From: an uncultured Oceanisphaera sp.
GTDB taxonomy: Bacteria > Pseudomonadota > Gammaproteobacteria > Enterobacterales > Aeromonadaceae
Direction of reading: 5' to 3'
Length of the DNA: 64,000 bases
Assembly: GCF_947495715.1 (NCBI RefSeq)
Contig: NZ_CANLZU010000006.1
Coordinates: forward strand, 1-64,000
The number at the start of each line of letters is the position of its first letter. Within the stretch, counting starts at the first letter, position 1. Of this stretch, positions 18,494-27,555 are shown piece after piece. The position numbers and the translations under genes are program-made. A model generated the notes under the pieces. That model was not told the DNA's origin. It ran no database searches and was given only the letters and a program-made list of their open reading frames with translations.

Positions 18494-19285
18494 TTAGCTG
18501 CCAGCCTTGATAACCCGCGGCAGCCTGTCGTCTTTGCGCAGGGTCAGTACTTCGCAGCCGTCTTCGGTTACCAGCAGGGTGTGCTCGTACTGGGCCGACA
18601 GGCTGCGATCCTTGGTGACTACGGTCCAGCCGTCGCCCAGCATCTTGCTCTGGCGCTTGCCGGCGTTGATCATCGGCTCTATGGTCAGGCACATGCCTGC
18701 TTGCAGTACTTCACCGGTGCCCGGTTTGCCGTAATGCAGTACCTGCGGCTCTTCGTGGAACTCGGCGCCGATGCCGTGGCCGCAATATTCCCGCACTACC
18801 GAGTAGTTGTGCGCCTCGGCGTGCTGCTGAATGGCGGCACCGATGTCGCCCAGGTGTACTCCGTGCTTCACCATCTTTATGCCCAGCTCCAGGCATTCCT
18901 GGGTTACCCGGCACAGGCGTTCGGCCATGATGCCGGACTTGCCGACCATGAACATTTTTGAAGTATCACCGTGGTAGCCATCCTTGATCACCGTGATATC
19001 GATATTGATGATGTCGCCTTCCTTGAGCTTCTTGTCCGCCGGAATGCCGTGGCAGATCACGTGGTTTACCGAGGTACAGATCGACTTGGGAAAACCGTGA
19101 TAGTTCAGCGGCGCCGGAATCGCCTGCTGCTCGTTCACGATATAGTCATGGCAGATCTGGTTCAGCTGGTCGGTGGTCACGCCGGCTTGCACGTGCGGTT
19201 CAATCATTTCCAGCACGTCGGCGGCCAGGCGACCGGCTACGCGCATTTTTTCTATTTCTTCCGGGGTTTTTATGACTATGCTCAT
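18494..19285 (-). CDS. map: type I methionine aminopeptidase
   Basis: Removes the initiator methionine from nascent proteins. Metal ligands are recognisable: Asp in NIDITVIKDGYHGDTSKMF, His in YCGHGIGAEFHEEP, Glu in CLTIEPMIN and Glu in QYEHTLLVTEDG. 263 residues, as E. coli (264). ATG start with an in-frame TTG one codon before. It is divergent from rpsB, the arrangement found in E. coli. Confidence 0.97.
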   Translation of the reverse strand: MSIVIKTPEEIEKMRVAGRLAADVLEMIEPHVQAGVTTDQLNQICHDYIVNEQQAIPAPLNYHGFPKSICTSVNHVICHGIPADKKLKEGDIINIDITVIKDGYHGDTSKMFMVGKSGIMAERLCRVTQECLELGIKMVKHGVHLGDIGAAIQQHAEAHNYSVVREYCGHGIGAEFHEEPQVLHYGKPGTGEVLQAGMCLTIEPMINAGKRQSKMLGDGWTVVTKDRSLSAQYEHTLLVTEDGCEVLTLRKDDRLPRVIKAGS

Positions 19286-19472
19286 CAAACTCGTCTCTGT
19301 GGGTGGGCGTCCGGTTCAGGGCTGCGTTGTCTTGCAGGGCGGCTATCGGCTATGCCAATAAGGAAGGCCGATAAGGATGGCCGACAAAAGGACAAAAAGT
19401 GTAACGCCAAGTGCCGCTAAGTTCCACCAGTAGTCAAGCCGTAGTCAGGCTGCAGACGAATAACGGCAACGC

Positions 19473-19508
19473 TGGTGCAGGGGCCGGTTTTATGGTATAA
19501 AGCGCGCC
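19473..19508 (+). promoter_or_regulatory. candidate rpsB-tsf promoter
   Basis: TATAAA (19496-19501) followed by the G+C-rich discriminator GCGCGCC, which is typical of stringently controlled ribosomal promoters. The -35 is poor (TGGTGC with a 17-bp spacer), so the assignment rests mainly on the -10 and discriminator. Confidence 0.5.
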
Positions 19509-19519
19509 GTGATAGTTGC

Positions 19520-19545
19520 ATCTGCGGGCATGCCTGCAGATTTTT
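19520..19545 (+). promoter_or_regulatory. hairpin with T-run in rpsB leader
   Basis: ATCTGCGGGC / GCCTGCAGAT can pair (one G-T wobble) around a 2-4 nt loop, followed by TTTTT, about 15 nt after the presumed transcription start and 120 nt before the rpsB ATG. It has the form of an intrinsic terminator or attenuator. Whether it belongs to S2 autoregulation is unknown. Confidence 0.5.
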
Positions 19546-19664
19546 CCATCACACACATTCACCTTCTTAATACACACACACATCGGCACATGCTCCAGGG
19601 TGCCTTCGGGTCGGAGTCATGGGATGTGTGGAGGCCTAACCCAATACACTTATTTGAGGAAATC

Positions 19665-20390
19665 ATGGCACAAGTATCTATGCGCGACATGCTGAAAGCC
19701 GGCGTTCACTTTGGTCACCAGACTCGTTACTGGAACCCCAAGATGAAGCCGTTCATTTTCGGCGCCAGCAACCGGGTTCACATCATCAACCTGGAAAAAA
19801 CCGTTCCCATGTTCAACGATGCGTTGAACTATCTGGGCAACGTGGCTTCCAAGAAGGGTAAAATCCTGTTTGTTGGTACCAAGCGCGCAGCCTCTGAAGC
19901 CGTCAAAGAAGCCGCTACCAAGTGTGATCAGTTCTACGTCAACCATCGCTGGTTGGGTGGCATGCTGACCAACTGGAAGACTGTACGTCAATCCATCAGC
20001 CGCCTGAAAGAGCTGGAAAGCCAGGCTCAAGACGGTACCTTCGACAAGCTGACCAAGAAAGAGGCGCTGATGCGTACTCGCGAAATGGAAAAGCTGGAGA
20101 AGTCCCTGGGCGGTATCAAGGACATGGGCGGTCTGCCCGACGTATTGTTCGTAGTAGACGCTGACCACGAGCACATCGCTATCAAGGAAGCCAACAACCT
20201 GGGCATTCCGGTAGTATCGATTGTTGACACCAACTCTAACCCGGACAACATCGATTACATCATTCCCGGTAACGATGACGCCATCCGTGCCGTCCAGCTG
20301 TACCTGAATGCCGCTGCCGACGCCGTGATTGCTGCCCGTGCGCAAGACTTGGCCGTGCAAGCCGAAGACAACTACGTCGTAGAAGAGTAA
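19665..20390 (+). CDS. rpsB: 30S ribosomal protein S2
   Basis: Binds late to the 30S subunit between head and body. Starts [20 protein letters not shown], the standard S2 N-terminus, with TTTGAGGAA upstream; the frame stays open 52 codons further through a non-conserved leader. 241 residues, as in E. coli. Conserved blocks [29 protein letters not shown] and [25 protein letters not shown] are intact. First gene of rpsB-tsf. Confidence 0.98.
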   Translation: MAQVSMRDMLKAGVHFGHQTRYWNPKMKPFIFGASNRVHIINLEKTVPMFNDALNYLGNVASKKGKILFVGTKRAASEAVKEAATKCDQFYVNHRWLGGMLTNWKTVRQSISRLKELESQAQDGTFDKLTKKEALMRTREMEKLEKSLGGIKDMGGLPDVLFVVDADHEHIAIKEANNLGIPVVSIVDTNSNPDNIDYIIPGNDDAIRAVQLYLNAAADAVIAARAQDLAVQAEDNYVVEE

Positions 20391-20443
20391 TAAAGTCGAA
20401 GCCTAGGCTTCAGCCTTTATTAACCATACGAAAGTAATGGGTT

Positions 20444-20470
20444 AACAGGGGCCTTGTGCCCCTGTTTTCT
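20444..20470 (+). terminator. rpsB-tsf attenuator hairpin
   Basis: AACAGGGGC / GCCCCTGTT stem, CTTGT loop, then TTCT, in the intergenic gap. A GAAGCCTAGGCTTC palindrome lies 40 bp earlier. A partial terminator here is also known in E. coli, where it lowers tsf relative to rpsB. Confidence 0.75.
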
Positions 20471-20497
20471 TGTAGACCAAGATCGAGGAAATTAGAC

Positions 20498-21376
20498 ATG
20501 GCAACGATTACCGCCGCCCTGGTAAAAGAACTGCGTGAGCGCACTGGCGCTGGCATGATGGATTGTAAAAAAGCCCTGACCGAAGCCAATGGTGACATTG
20601 AACTGGCCATCGAAGAGATGCGCAAGTCCGGTCAGGCCAAAGCCGCCAAGAAAGCCGGCCGTATTGCCGCCGAAGGTATCATCCTGCAGCGTCAGGCCGG
20701 CAACACCGCCGTGATGATCGAGCTGAACAGCGAAACCGACTTTGTCGCCAAAGACGCCGGTTTCCGCGCCTTCGGTGACAAGATTGTCGACATTGCGCTG
20801 GCAAACAAAATCAACGACCTGGACGCCCTGAAGGCGGCCGAGTACGAGAACGGCGAAAGCATCGAGCTGACCCTGACCAACCTGATCGCCAAGATCGGTG
20901 AAAACATGAGTCTGCGTCGTATCGTGCTGGTGGAAGGTGACAACCTGACCACTTACCTGCACGGCACCCGCATCGGCGTTATCGCCAACCTGAAAGGCGG
21001 TGACGAAGAAGTGGCCAAAGACGTGGCAATGCACGTTGCCGCTTCCAACCCGCAGTTCGTCAAGCCCGAAGATGTGTCTGAAGACGTCGTGGCCAAAGAG
21101 CGCGAAATTCAGGTCGACATCGCCATCAACTCCGGCAAGCCGAAAGAAATTGCCGAGAAGATGGTTGAAGGTCGCATGAAGAAGTTCACCGGTGAAATCT
21201 CTCTGACCGGTCAGCCCTTTGTTAAAGATCCTTCTATCTCTGTAGCCGAGCGCCTCAAGCAGGCCGGCGCCGATGCCATCGGTTTTGTCCGCTTTGAAGT
21301 GGGTGAAGGCATCGAGAAGAAAGAAGAAGATTTCGCTGCCGAAGTTCAGGCACAAATCGCTGCTTCCAAGGGTTAA
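20498..21376 (+). CDS. tsf: elongation factor Ts
   Basis: Guanine-nucleotide exchange factor for EF-Tu. N-terminal UBA-like domain [21 protein letters not shown], then the TDFVAKD motif that inserts into EF-Tu near the Mg2+ site, followed by the two core subdomains. 292 residues (E. coli 283), a slightly longer C-terminal part. The ATG giving [12 protein letters not shown] is preceded by GAGGAA. Followed at once by its own terminator. Confidence 0.98.
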   Translation: MATITAALVKELRERTGAGMMDCKKALTEANGDIELAIEEMRKSGQAKAAKKAGRIAAEGIILQRQAGNTAVMIELNSETDFVAKDAGFRAFGDKIVDIALANKINDLDALKAAEYENGESIELTLTNLIAKIGENMSLRRIVLVEGDNLTTYLHGTRIGVIANLKGGDEEVAKDVAMHVAASNPQFVKPEDVSEDVVAKEREIQVDIAINSGKPKEIAEKMVEGRMKKFTGEISLTGQPFVKDPSISVAERLKQAGADAIGFVRFEVGEGIEKKEEDFAAEVQAQIAASKG

Positions 21377-21400
21377 TTCCCGCCGTTGTTAGTGCTATCC

Positions 21401-21428
21401 AGACCGCGACTTGTGTCGCGGTCTTTCT
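21401..21428 (+). terminator. tsf intrinsic terminator
   Basis: Perfect stem AGACCGCGAC / GTCGCGGTCT with a TTGT loop and a TTCT tail, 24 bp after the tsf stop. Confidence 0.88.
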
Positions 21429-21448
21429 ATGACCAGGAATAGAAAAGC

Positions 21449-22177
21449 ATGAGTACCAATCCTAAACCCGCATACAGACGCATTCTTCTTAAACTGAGCG
21501 GCGAAGCGCTGCAAGGTGAAGAAGGCTTTGGTATTGACCCCGCCGTACTCGAACGTATGGCTCAGGAAATCAAGGAACTGGTTGAACTGGGTGTTCAGGT
21601 CGGCCTGGTGATTGGCGGCGGCAACCTGTTTCGCGGTGCGGGCCTGGCCCAGGCGGGTATGAACCGCGTGGTGGGCGACCACATGGGTATGTTGGCCACC
21701 GTGATGAATGGGCTGGCCATGCGCGATGCCCTGCACCGTGCTTATGTGAATGCCCGTCTGATGTCTGCTATTACTCTGGAAGGCGTGTGCGATCCTTATA
21801 ACTGGGCCGATGCCATCAGCTTGCTGCGCAAGGGCCGCGTGGTGATTTTCTCTGCCGGTACCGGCAATCCTTTCTTCACCACCGATTCTGCCGCCTGTTT
21901 GCGTGGCATTGAAATTGAAGCCGACGTAGTATTGAAGGCCACCAAGGTGGACGGCGTCTACAGTGAAGATCCGATGAAAAATCCGGATGCCGAGCTGTAT
22001 AGTCAGCTGGATTATGATGATGTACTGGATCGCGAACTCAAGGTGATGGATCTGGCCGCCTTTACCCTGGCCCGGGATCATAACCTGCCGGTTCGGGTGT
22101 TCAACATGAACAAGCCGGGTGCGTTGCGCCGTGCCGTAATGGGGGAAACCGAAGGCACCCTCATCAGCCGGAAATAA
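21449..22177 (+). CDS. pyrH: UMP kinase
   Basis: Phosphorylates UMP to UDP for pyrimidine nucleotide synthesis. It belongs to the amino-acid-kinase fold, not the P-loop NMP kinases. Motifs: [60 protein letters not shown], and the UMP/GTP-binding VDGVYSEDP. 242 residues (E. coli 241). Upstream CAGGAATAG serves as ribosome binding site. The order tsf-pyrH-frr is standard. Confidence 0.98.
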   Translation: MSTNPKPAYRRILLKLSGEALQGEEGFGIDPAVLERMAQEIKELVELGVQVGLVIGGGNLFRGAGLAQAGMNRVVGDHMGMLATVMNGLAMRDALHRAYVNARLMSAITLEGVCDPYNWADAISLLRKGRVVIFSAGTGNPFFTTDSAACLRGIEIEADVVLKATKVDGVYSEDPMKNPDAELYSQLDYDDVLDRELKVMDLAAFTLARDHNLPVRVFNMNKPGALRRAVMGETEGTLISRK

Positions 22178-22183
22178 TTAGCA

Positions 22184-22252
22184 GGTGAGGGGTGAAGGGT
22201 AAAAGGGGTGAGGTGTTTTACTCCTCACGCCTGACATCTCACCCCTTACGAT
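22184..22252. repeat. inverted heptamer arms between pyrH and frr
   Basis: A GTGAGGG-type arm (GGTGAGGGGTGAAGGG) and a TCACCCC-type arm (CATCTCACCCCTTA) face each other around ACTCCTCACGCC, so the transcript can fold into a long hairpin between the two genes. Confidence 0.7.
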
Positions 22253-22270
22253 AAAACAAGGATATAAACC

Positions 22271-22828
22271 GTGATTAACGAGATTAAGAACGACGCCAAC
22301 ACGCGGATGGAAAAGAGCCTTGAGTCACTCAAGGGCCAGATGAACAAGGTTCGTACCGGCCGGGCGCATCCCAGCCTGCTGGACACCATTTATGTGGATT
22401 ACTACGGTGCGGCTACCCCGCTGAAGCAGGTAGGCAACATCACCACCGAAGACTCCCGTACCCTGGCGGTGACCGTATTCGATCGCACCATGATCAAGGC
22501 GGTAGAAAAGGCCATCATGAGTTCCGATCTGGGTCTTAACCCGTCCAGCACCGGCACCATGATCCGCATTCCGCTGCCGTCACTGACCGAAGAGCGTCGT
22601 AAGGACCTGATCAAGGTAGTACGTCACGAAGCCGAGCAGGGCCGGGTGGCCATTCGCAATATCCGTCGCGACGCCAACGGTGACTTCAAGGCACTGTTGA
22701 AAGAAAAGGAAATTTCCGAAGACGACGATCGTCGTGCTCAGGACGACATCCAGAAACTGACCGATCTCTATATCAAAAAGATAGACGAAGCCCTCGCCGT
22801 CAAAGAGAAAGAGTTAATGGAAATCTGA
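22271..22828 (+). CDS. frr: ribosome recycling factor
   Basis: With EF-G splits post-termination ribosomes. GTG start ([20 protein letters not shown]) preceded by AAGGATA; 185 residues as usual. Family blocks [53 protein letters not shown] and [22 protein letters not shown] are all intact. Confidence 0.98.
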   Translation: MINEIKNDANTRMEKSLESLKGQMNKVRTGRAHPSLLDTIYVDYYGAATPLKQVGNITTEDSRTLAVTVFDRTMIKAVEKAIMSSDLGLNPSSTGTMIRIPLPSLTEERRKDLIKVVRHEAEQGRVAIRNIRRDANGDFKALLKEKEISEDDDRRAQDDIQKLTDLYIKKIDEALAVKEKELMEI

Positions 22829-22852
22829 TACTTACATCAGGTATAGTAGCCG

Positions 22853-22887
22853 ACGCCGTGTAGCTTGCCTGCACGGCGTTTGTCTTT
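22853..22887 (+). terminator. frr terminator
   Basis: ACGCCGTG / CACGGCGT stem with an 11-nt loop and TTGTCTTT tail, between frr and uppS. The long loop suggests partial termination, consistent with some read-through into uppS. Confidence 0.7.
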
Positions 22888-22903
22888 GTGCAGGAGTGAT
22901 TTA

Positions 22904-23692
22904 ATGCCAGCGAGCCAAACCATGGCAGCATTTGACGACCCATCTCAGTTACCCCGTCACGTCGCCATCATCATGGACGGCAACGGCCGATGGGCCGAAC
23001 AACGGGGCAAGTTTCGGGTCAGCGGGCACAAGGCCGGTGTAAAATCGGTGCGCACCGCCGTCAGTTTCGCCTATCGGCTCAAGCTGGATGCCCTGACCCT
23101 GTTCGCCTTTTCCAGCGAAAACTGGCGCAGGCCAGAAGATGAAGTCAGTGCCCTGATGAGCCTCTTCATCGCCGTGCTCGGTTCGGAAGTGCGCAAGCTG
23201 CACCGCAACAACATTCGTCTGCGGGTGATCGGCGATCACCGTGGTTTCAGCGATCATCTGCAACGTAAAATTGCCGATGCCGAAGCACTTACCGCCGCCA
23301 ATACCGGACTGACCCTCAATATTGCCGCCAACTACGGTGGCCGCTGGGACATCACCCAGGCCTGCCGTCGTGCAGCCGAGCAGGTTGCTGCCGGTGAGCT
23401 CAATCCCGCCGACATCACAGAGCACCATCTGGGCAGCCTCATGAACATGGCCGATCTGGCGCAGGTCGACCTGTTGATCCGCACCGGCGGCGAGCAGCGT
23501 ATCAGCAACTTTCTGCTGTGGCAGCTGGCCTACGCCGAGCTGCATTTCACCCCCGTACTCTGGCCCGATTTCGACGAAGCCGCCTTCAGCGAAGCCATTG
23601 CCGCCTTTGTGGCACGGGAACGCCGCTTCGGCTGCACCGGCGCACAAATTCGCGCCTTGGCTGAAGGGCGGGGAATAGGGACTGGGGAATAG
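22904..23692 (+). CDS. uppS: undecaprenyl pyrophosphate synthase
   Basis: Cis-prenyltransferase making the C55 carrier lipid for peptidoglycan, O-antigen and capsule. The catalytic Asp lies in [23 protein letters not shown] and [19 protein letters not shown] are present. I chose the ATG at MPASQT, which has AGGAGTG 8 bp upstream; MAAFDD six codons on is an alternative. 262 residues, with a short poorly conserved C-terminus (GRGIGTGE) running into repeat-like sequence. Heads the uppS-cdsA-dxr-rseP-bamA series. Confidence 0.96.
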   Translation: MPASQTMAAFDDPSQLPRHVAIIMDGNGRWAEQRGKFRVSGHKAGVKSVRTAVSFAYRLKLDALTLFAFSSENWRRPEDEVSALMSLFIAVLGSEVRKLHRNNIRLRVIGDHRGFSDHLQRKIADAEALTAANTGLTLNIAANYGGRWDITQACRRAAEQVAAGELNPADITEHHLGSLMNMADLAQVDLLIRTGGEQRISNFLLWQLAYAELHFTPVLWPDFDEAAFSEAIAAFVARERRFGCTGAQIRALAEGRGIGTGE

Positions 23693-23711
23693 CTGGGCTC
23701 TGTACCGACAG

Positions 23712-23760
23712 AATGACGGCGGGGGGCAACGCAAGGGGAGGGTTGGGGAGGGGTTGCTGT
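23712..23760 (+). repeat. partial C-rich hairpin repeat
   Basis: GGGGGGCAACGCAAGGGGAG followed by GGTTGGGGAGGGG: the central part of the long repeat seen at 3301 and 43392. A GGTCGATTGAAATCGACC palindrome follows at 23796. Confidence 0.7.
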
Positions 23761-23824
23761 ACCTTTCCCGGTTTTGGTCCGGTACTAGGTTTTTTGGTCG
23801 ATTGAAATCGACCTTACGTACATA

Positions 23825-23904
23825 TAAAGACGTGAGCGTTGAGGCGTAAGGAGTGAAGAGTCAGGTGTTTACCCCTCACTCCTCACATTTCACCCCTCAC
23901 TTCA
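23825..23904. repeat. inverted heptamer arms before cdsA
   Basis: G-rich arm (GTGAGCGTTGAGGCG...GGAGTGAAG) and C-rich arm (TTACCCCTCACTCCTCACAT, TTCACCCCTCAC) ending 7 bp before the ribosome binding site of cdsA. Confidence 0.7.
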
Positions 23905-23921
23905 ATAAGAGAGGATATTTC

Positions 23922-24770
23922 TTGTTAAAGCTTAGAATCATCACGGCCCTGTGCCTGATCCCCCTGGTACTGGCCGCCATTTTTCTGTTGCCGCTGCCGT
24001 TTTTTTCGCTCTTTGCCGGCGGTGTCTTTCTGTTGGCTGGCCGGGAGTGGGGGCGTTTTATCGATCCGCGCAAGGCCAATGTGGTGATGGTATCGCTGGC
24101 CCTGGTATTGATTGGGCTGATGGCCATGGTGCCGATCGATCAGGTCTGGCGTCCGGATCTGAATGATACCGTCGCGCTGGTGCTCGGCGCCGGCGCCGCC
24201 TGGTGGCTGATTTCGCTGGTGCTGGTGCTGGTGTACCCGCGCAGCGCGGCCTTCTGGCAAGGCCGGTTGTGGCTGAAGGCGCTGTTTGCGCTGTTCAGCC
24301 TGATCCCCTTTTTCTGGGCGTTGCTGGCGCTGCGCAGCTACGAATATGAACAGAATCCCTTCTTCGGTGCCTGGTTGCTGTTGTTCGTGATGTCGCTGGT
24401 GTGGGTGGCCGACACCGGTGCCTATTTTGCCGGCAAGGCGTTCGGCAAGCACAAGCTGTGCCCCCGGGTCAGCCCGGGCAAGACCATAGAAGGCATGATC
24501 GGCGGTGTGGTGGCGGCCAGCCTGCTGGCACTGGTGGTCACGCAGACCATGGCGCTACCGATGCAACAGAGCGTGGTGCTGCTGGTGGCCTCCGTGGTGG
24601 CGGTGTTTGCGTCCGTGCTGGGCGATCTGGTCGAGAGCATGTTCAAGCGCGAAGCGGGCATCAAGGACTCGGGCAGTATTCTGCCGGGTCATGGTGGCAT
24701 TATGGACCGCATCGACAGCCTCACCGCCGCCCTACCGGTATTTATCGTCGTCGTCCGGGTGTTGAGCTGA
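23922..24770 (+). CDS. cdsA: phosphatidate cytidylyltransferase (CDP-diacylglycerol synthase)
   Basis: Inner-membrane enzyme making CDP-diacylglycerol from CTP and phosphatidic acid, the branch point of phospholipid synthesis. About eight hydrophobic helices; the CdsA signature KREAGIKDSGSILPGHGG followed by IMDRIDS is complete. I start it at a TTG (MLKLRIITALCLIPLVLAA), which aligns with E. coli MLKYRLISAF and has AGAGAGGA upstream. A longer frame beginning at GTG 23853 only translates the heptamer repeat. 282 residues. Confidence 0.95.
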   Translation: MLKLRIITALCLIPLVLAAIFLLPLPFFSLFAGGVFLLAGREWGRFIDPRKANVVMVSLALVLIGLMAMVPIDQVWRPDLNDTVALVLGAGAAWWLISLVLVLVYPRSAAFWQGRLWLKALFALFSLIPFFWALLALRSYEYEQNPFFGAWLLLFVMSLVWVADTGAYFAGKAFGKHKLCPRVSPGKTIEGMIGGVVAASLLALVVTQTMALPMQQSVVLLVASVVAVFASVLGDLVESMFKREAGIKDSGSILPGHGGIMDRIDSLTAALPVFIVVVRVLS

Positions 24771-24832
24771 TGACTCATCTTGTTTTTTTTCAGGCTCTGA
24801 GTCGGTGTACTCCCAGCCTGCAGCCACCAGGG

Positions 24833-24934
24833 CAGAAGCAGAGAGGCGATAAACAGACCCTCCACATCAGGGATGATGTGGCGGAGCCCCCATGGATGGG
24901 TTTATGGCGAGTCTGTGTTCGTTCTCTGCTTCTG
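24833..24934 (+). ncRNA. structured GGA-loop module, copy 1
   Basis: Nested inverted arms: outer 12-bp perfect stem CAGAAGCAGAGA (24833) / TCTCTGCTTCTG (24923) and inner ACAGAC (24853) / GTCTGT (24911). Inside lie hairpin CCACATCAGGGATGATGTGG and core GAGCCCCCATGGATGGGTTT, whose CCCAT-GG-ATGGG can also fold. Both loops hold CAGGGATG or CATGGATG, close to the CsrA-binding consensus. The module at 47531-47637 has the same core and plan but different stem sequences. It lies between cdsA and dxr on their strand; an RNA role is inferred. Confidence 0.6.
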
Positions 24935-24975
24935 TCGGGATACTCAACCTTTTTCGCGTCGACCAGGAGTGCCAA

Positions 24976-26166
24976 GTGGAGTTGTTAACCATACTCGGGG
25001 CCACCGGCTCCATCGGTCAGAGCACGCTGTCGGTGGTGCGTCGGCACCCCGAGCGTTTTCGCGTTTTTGCGTTGACCGCCAACCGGCAGGTTGAGCGCAT
25101 GCTGGCCGACTGCCTGGAATTTTCGCCGCGTTATGCGGTGATGGTGGATGAGGCGGCGGCGCGGGAGTTGCGTCGGCAACTGGCCGAGCAGGGCGCTAAA
25201 ACCCAGGTGCTGAGCGGGGCCGACGCCTTGTGCGAGGTGGCCGCCGAGCCGGAGGTTACCACAGTGATGGCCGCCATCGTCGGGGCTGCCGGTCTGTTGT
25301 CTACTCTGGCGGCGGTGAAGAGTGGCAAGCGGGTCTTGCTGGCCAACAAGGAAGCGCTGGTGATGAGTGGCGAGCTGTTCATCGACTTGGTGCACCGCAG
25401 CGGTGCCGAGCTGTTGCCGATCGACAGCGAGCACAACGCCATTTTTCAGTGCCTGCCTGCCGAATTGCAGCAAAATCCGGGGCGGGGCAGTCTGACGGAG
25501 GCGGGGGTCGGCAAGATACTGCTTACCGGATCCGGCGGTCCCTTCCGTTATACCCCGGTGAACCAGCTGGCCGGTGTGACGCCGGCTCAGGCGGTGGCGC
25601 ACCCCAACTGGTCGATGGGGCCGAAAATTTCGGTCGACTCCGCCACCATGATGAACAAGGGGCTGGAATACATAGAGGCGCGCTGGCTGTTCAATGCCGC
25701 GCCGAGCCAGCTGGAGGTGTTGGTGCATCCCCAGTCGGTCATTCACTCCATGGTGCAGTATTCGGACGGTTCGGTATTGGCCCAGCTCGGCCAGCCGGAT
25801 ATGATGACCCCCATAGCGCATGCGCTGGCGTATCCGGCGCGCATCGCCTCCGGGGTGGCACCTCTGGACTTCTGCAAGCTGGGTGAACTGAGTTTTATGG
25901 CGCCGGACATGGCGCGTTACCCCTGTCTGCAGCTGGCCATCGACGCCTGTGCCAGCGGCCAGGGCGCCACCACGGCACTGAATGCGGCCAATGAAGAGGC
26001 GGTCGCGGCCTTTCTGGCCGGCTCGCTTGATTTTATGGCCATCGCTTCGGTCAACGACGCTGTGATGCAACAGCTGGGCAGCACCCGGGCGGCCAGCCTG
26101 GACGAGATCATCGCGCTGGATGGCGCCGCACGCCGCTGTGCCACCGCTTTGATACAGAATCAATAA
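24976..26166 (+). CDS. dxr: 1-deoxy-D-xylulose 5-phosphate reductoisomerase
   Basis: Second enzyme of the MEP isoprenoid pathway; converts DXP to MEP with NADPH. The GTG start has CAGGAGTGCC upstream and gives [18 protein letters not shown], the expected dinucleotide-binding N-terminus. Metal and substrate residues lie in [12 protein letters not shown] and [21 protein letters not shown]. 396 residues (E. coli 398). A longer open frame from an ATG at 24892 begins inside the structured module upstream and is not supported. Confidence 0.96.
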   Translation: MELLTILGATGSIGQSTLSVVRRHPERFRVFALTANRQVERMLADCLEFSPRYAVMVDEAAARELRRQLAEQGAKTQVLSGADALCEVAAEPEVTTVMAAIVGAAGLLSTLAAVKSGKRVLLANKEALVMSGELFIDLVHRSGAELLPIDSEHNAIFQCLPAELQQNPGRGSLTEAGVGKILLTGSGGPFRYTPVNQLAGVTPAQAVAHPNWSMGPKISVDSATMMNKGLEYIEARWLFNAAPSQLEVLVHPQSVIHSMVQYSDGSVLAQLGQPDMMTPIAHALAYPARIASGVAPLDFCKLGELSFMAPDMARYPCLQLAIDACASGQGATTALNAANEEAVAAFLAGSLDFMAIASVNDAVMQQLGSTRAASLDEIIALDGAARRCATALIQNQ

Positions 26167-26173
26167 GGAAAAC

Positions 26174-27526
26174 ATGATGGGCGACATACTGTGGAATCTG
26201 GGCGCCTTTATTGTCGCCCTCGGTATTCTGGTGGCGGTACACGAGTACGGCCACTTCTGGGTGGCGCGGAGCAATGGCGTCAAGGTGGAGCGCTTTTCCA
26301 TCGGCTTCGGCAAGGCCATCTGGCGACGCATGGGTAAGGACGGCACCGAATATGTGCTGGCGCTGATCCCGCTCGGCGGCTACGTCAAGATGCTCGACGG
26401 CCGGGTGGACGAGGTGCCGGCCCATTTGCAGGATCAGGCGTTCGACCGCAAGTCGGTGTGGGCGCGCATGGCGATCGTGGTTGCCGGCCCCATGGCCAAC
26501 TTTGCCTTTGCCATTTTCGCCTTCTGGCTGATGTTTCTGATTGGCGTGCCGGCGGTGAAGCCGGTGCTGAACGACGTGACCCTATCCTCACCGGCGGCCG
26601 AGGGCGGCCTGGCGCCGGGCATGGAAATTCTGGCCATCGACGGCAAGGCGGTGCGTACCTGGGAAGAAGTCAACTTTGCATTGCTTGGGCGTATTGGTGA
26701 TGACGAAACCCGGTTCGAGGTAGCCGACGGCACCGGGCAACGGCGAGAGGCCATTATCCCGCTGGCCGAGTGGCAGTTTGACCCGGATGAAATGTCGCCG
26801 ATCAGAGCCCTGGGGCTGGAGCCGGTCGGTCCCGAACTCACGCTGACCGTGGCCGAGGTGGTCAATAATGGCCCCGCCGCCGCGGCCGGTGTGCAGTCAG
26901 GTGATACCCTGCAGGCCATCGATGGTGAGCCGCTGGCCGACTGGCGGCAACTGGTGTCGCTGGTTCAGGCTTCTCCCGAGATTCCTGTGGAACTTCAGCT
27001 GATGCGTGAGGGTCGAAGCCTGACGCTGACGCTGACCCCGGAGCGGCGTGAAAGCCGCGACCGGGTCATCGGTTATGCGGGCGTGGCGCCCGAGGTGCTG
27101 CCGGTAGACGAAGCGTATCGCTTCGAGCTCACCTATGGCCCGTTGGCGGCCATCGGAGCCGGTATCAGCCGAACCTGGGATCTGACGGTGCTGACCTTCC
27201 AGATGCTCGGCAAGCTGCTGACCGGCATCGTCTCGGTAGACAACCTGAGCGGCCCCATTTCCATTGCCAAGGGCGCCGGCGCGACCGCCGAGTTCGGCCT
27301 GGTTTATTTTCTCGGTTTCATGGCGCTGGTCAGCGTGAACCTCGGCATCATCAACCTGTTACCATTGCCGGTGCTCGACGGCGGGCACCTGCTGTTTTAT
27401 GTGATAGAAGCGGTGACCGGACGACCGGTACCGGAAAAAATACAGGAAATCGGTTTCAGGATTGGCGCTGCGCTCTTGATAATGCTGATGGGACTGGCGC
27501 TGTTTAACGATTTTGCTCGCCTCTAG
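26174..27526 (+). CDS. rseP: RseP site-2 intramembrane zinc protease
   Basis: Cleaves anti-sigma factor RseA within the membrane during the sigma-E envelope stress response. The zinc motif HEYGH (H23, H27) lies in the first transmembrane helix; the third ligand is in NLLPLPVLDGGHL near residue 400. Two PDZ domains occupy roughly residues 125-300 (GLAPGMEILAIDGKAV, GVQSGDTLQAIDGEPL). 450 residues as E. coli. TAAGGAAAA precedes the ATG; a second ATG follows one codon later. Confidence 0.97.
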   Translation: MMGDILWNLGAFIVALGILVAVHEYGHFWVARSNGVKVERFSIGFGKAIWRRMGKDGTEYVLALIPLGGYVKMLDGRVDEVPAHLQDQAFDRKSVWARMAIVVAGPMANFAFAIFAFWLMFLIGVPAVKPVLNDVTLSSPAAEGGLAPGMEILAIDGKAVRTWEEVNFALLGRIGDDETRFEVADGTGQRREAIIPLAEWQFDPDEMSPIRALGLEPVGPELTLTVAEVVNNGPAAAAGVQSGDTLQAIDGEPLADWRQLVSLVQASPEIPVELQLMREGRSLTLTLTPERRESRDRVIGYAGVAPEVLPVDEAYRFELTYGPLAAIGAGISRTWDLTVLTFQMLGKLLTGIVSVDNLSGPISIAKGAGATAEFGLVYFLGFMALVSVNLGIINLLPLPVLDGGHLLFYVIEAVTGRPVPEKIQEIGFRIGAALLIMLMGLALFNDFARL

Positions 27527-27555
27527 GGCGACCGACACAAGGATAAAGTCACACC

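Noticed and set aside
24892-24975. Longer dxr start at ATG 24892
   Set aside because: The extra 28 codons come from the structured repeat; the GTG at 24976 has a strong ribosome binding site and aligns with known Dxr N-termini.
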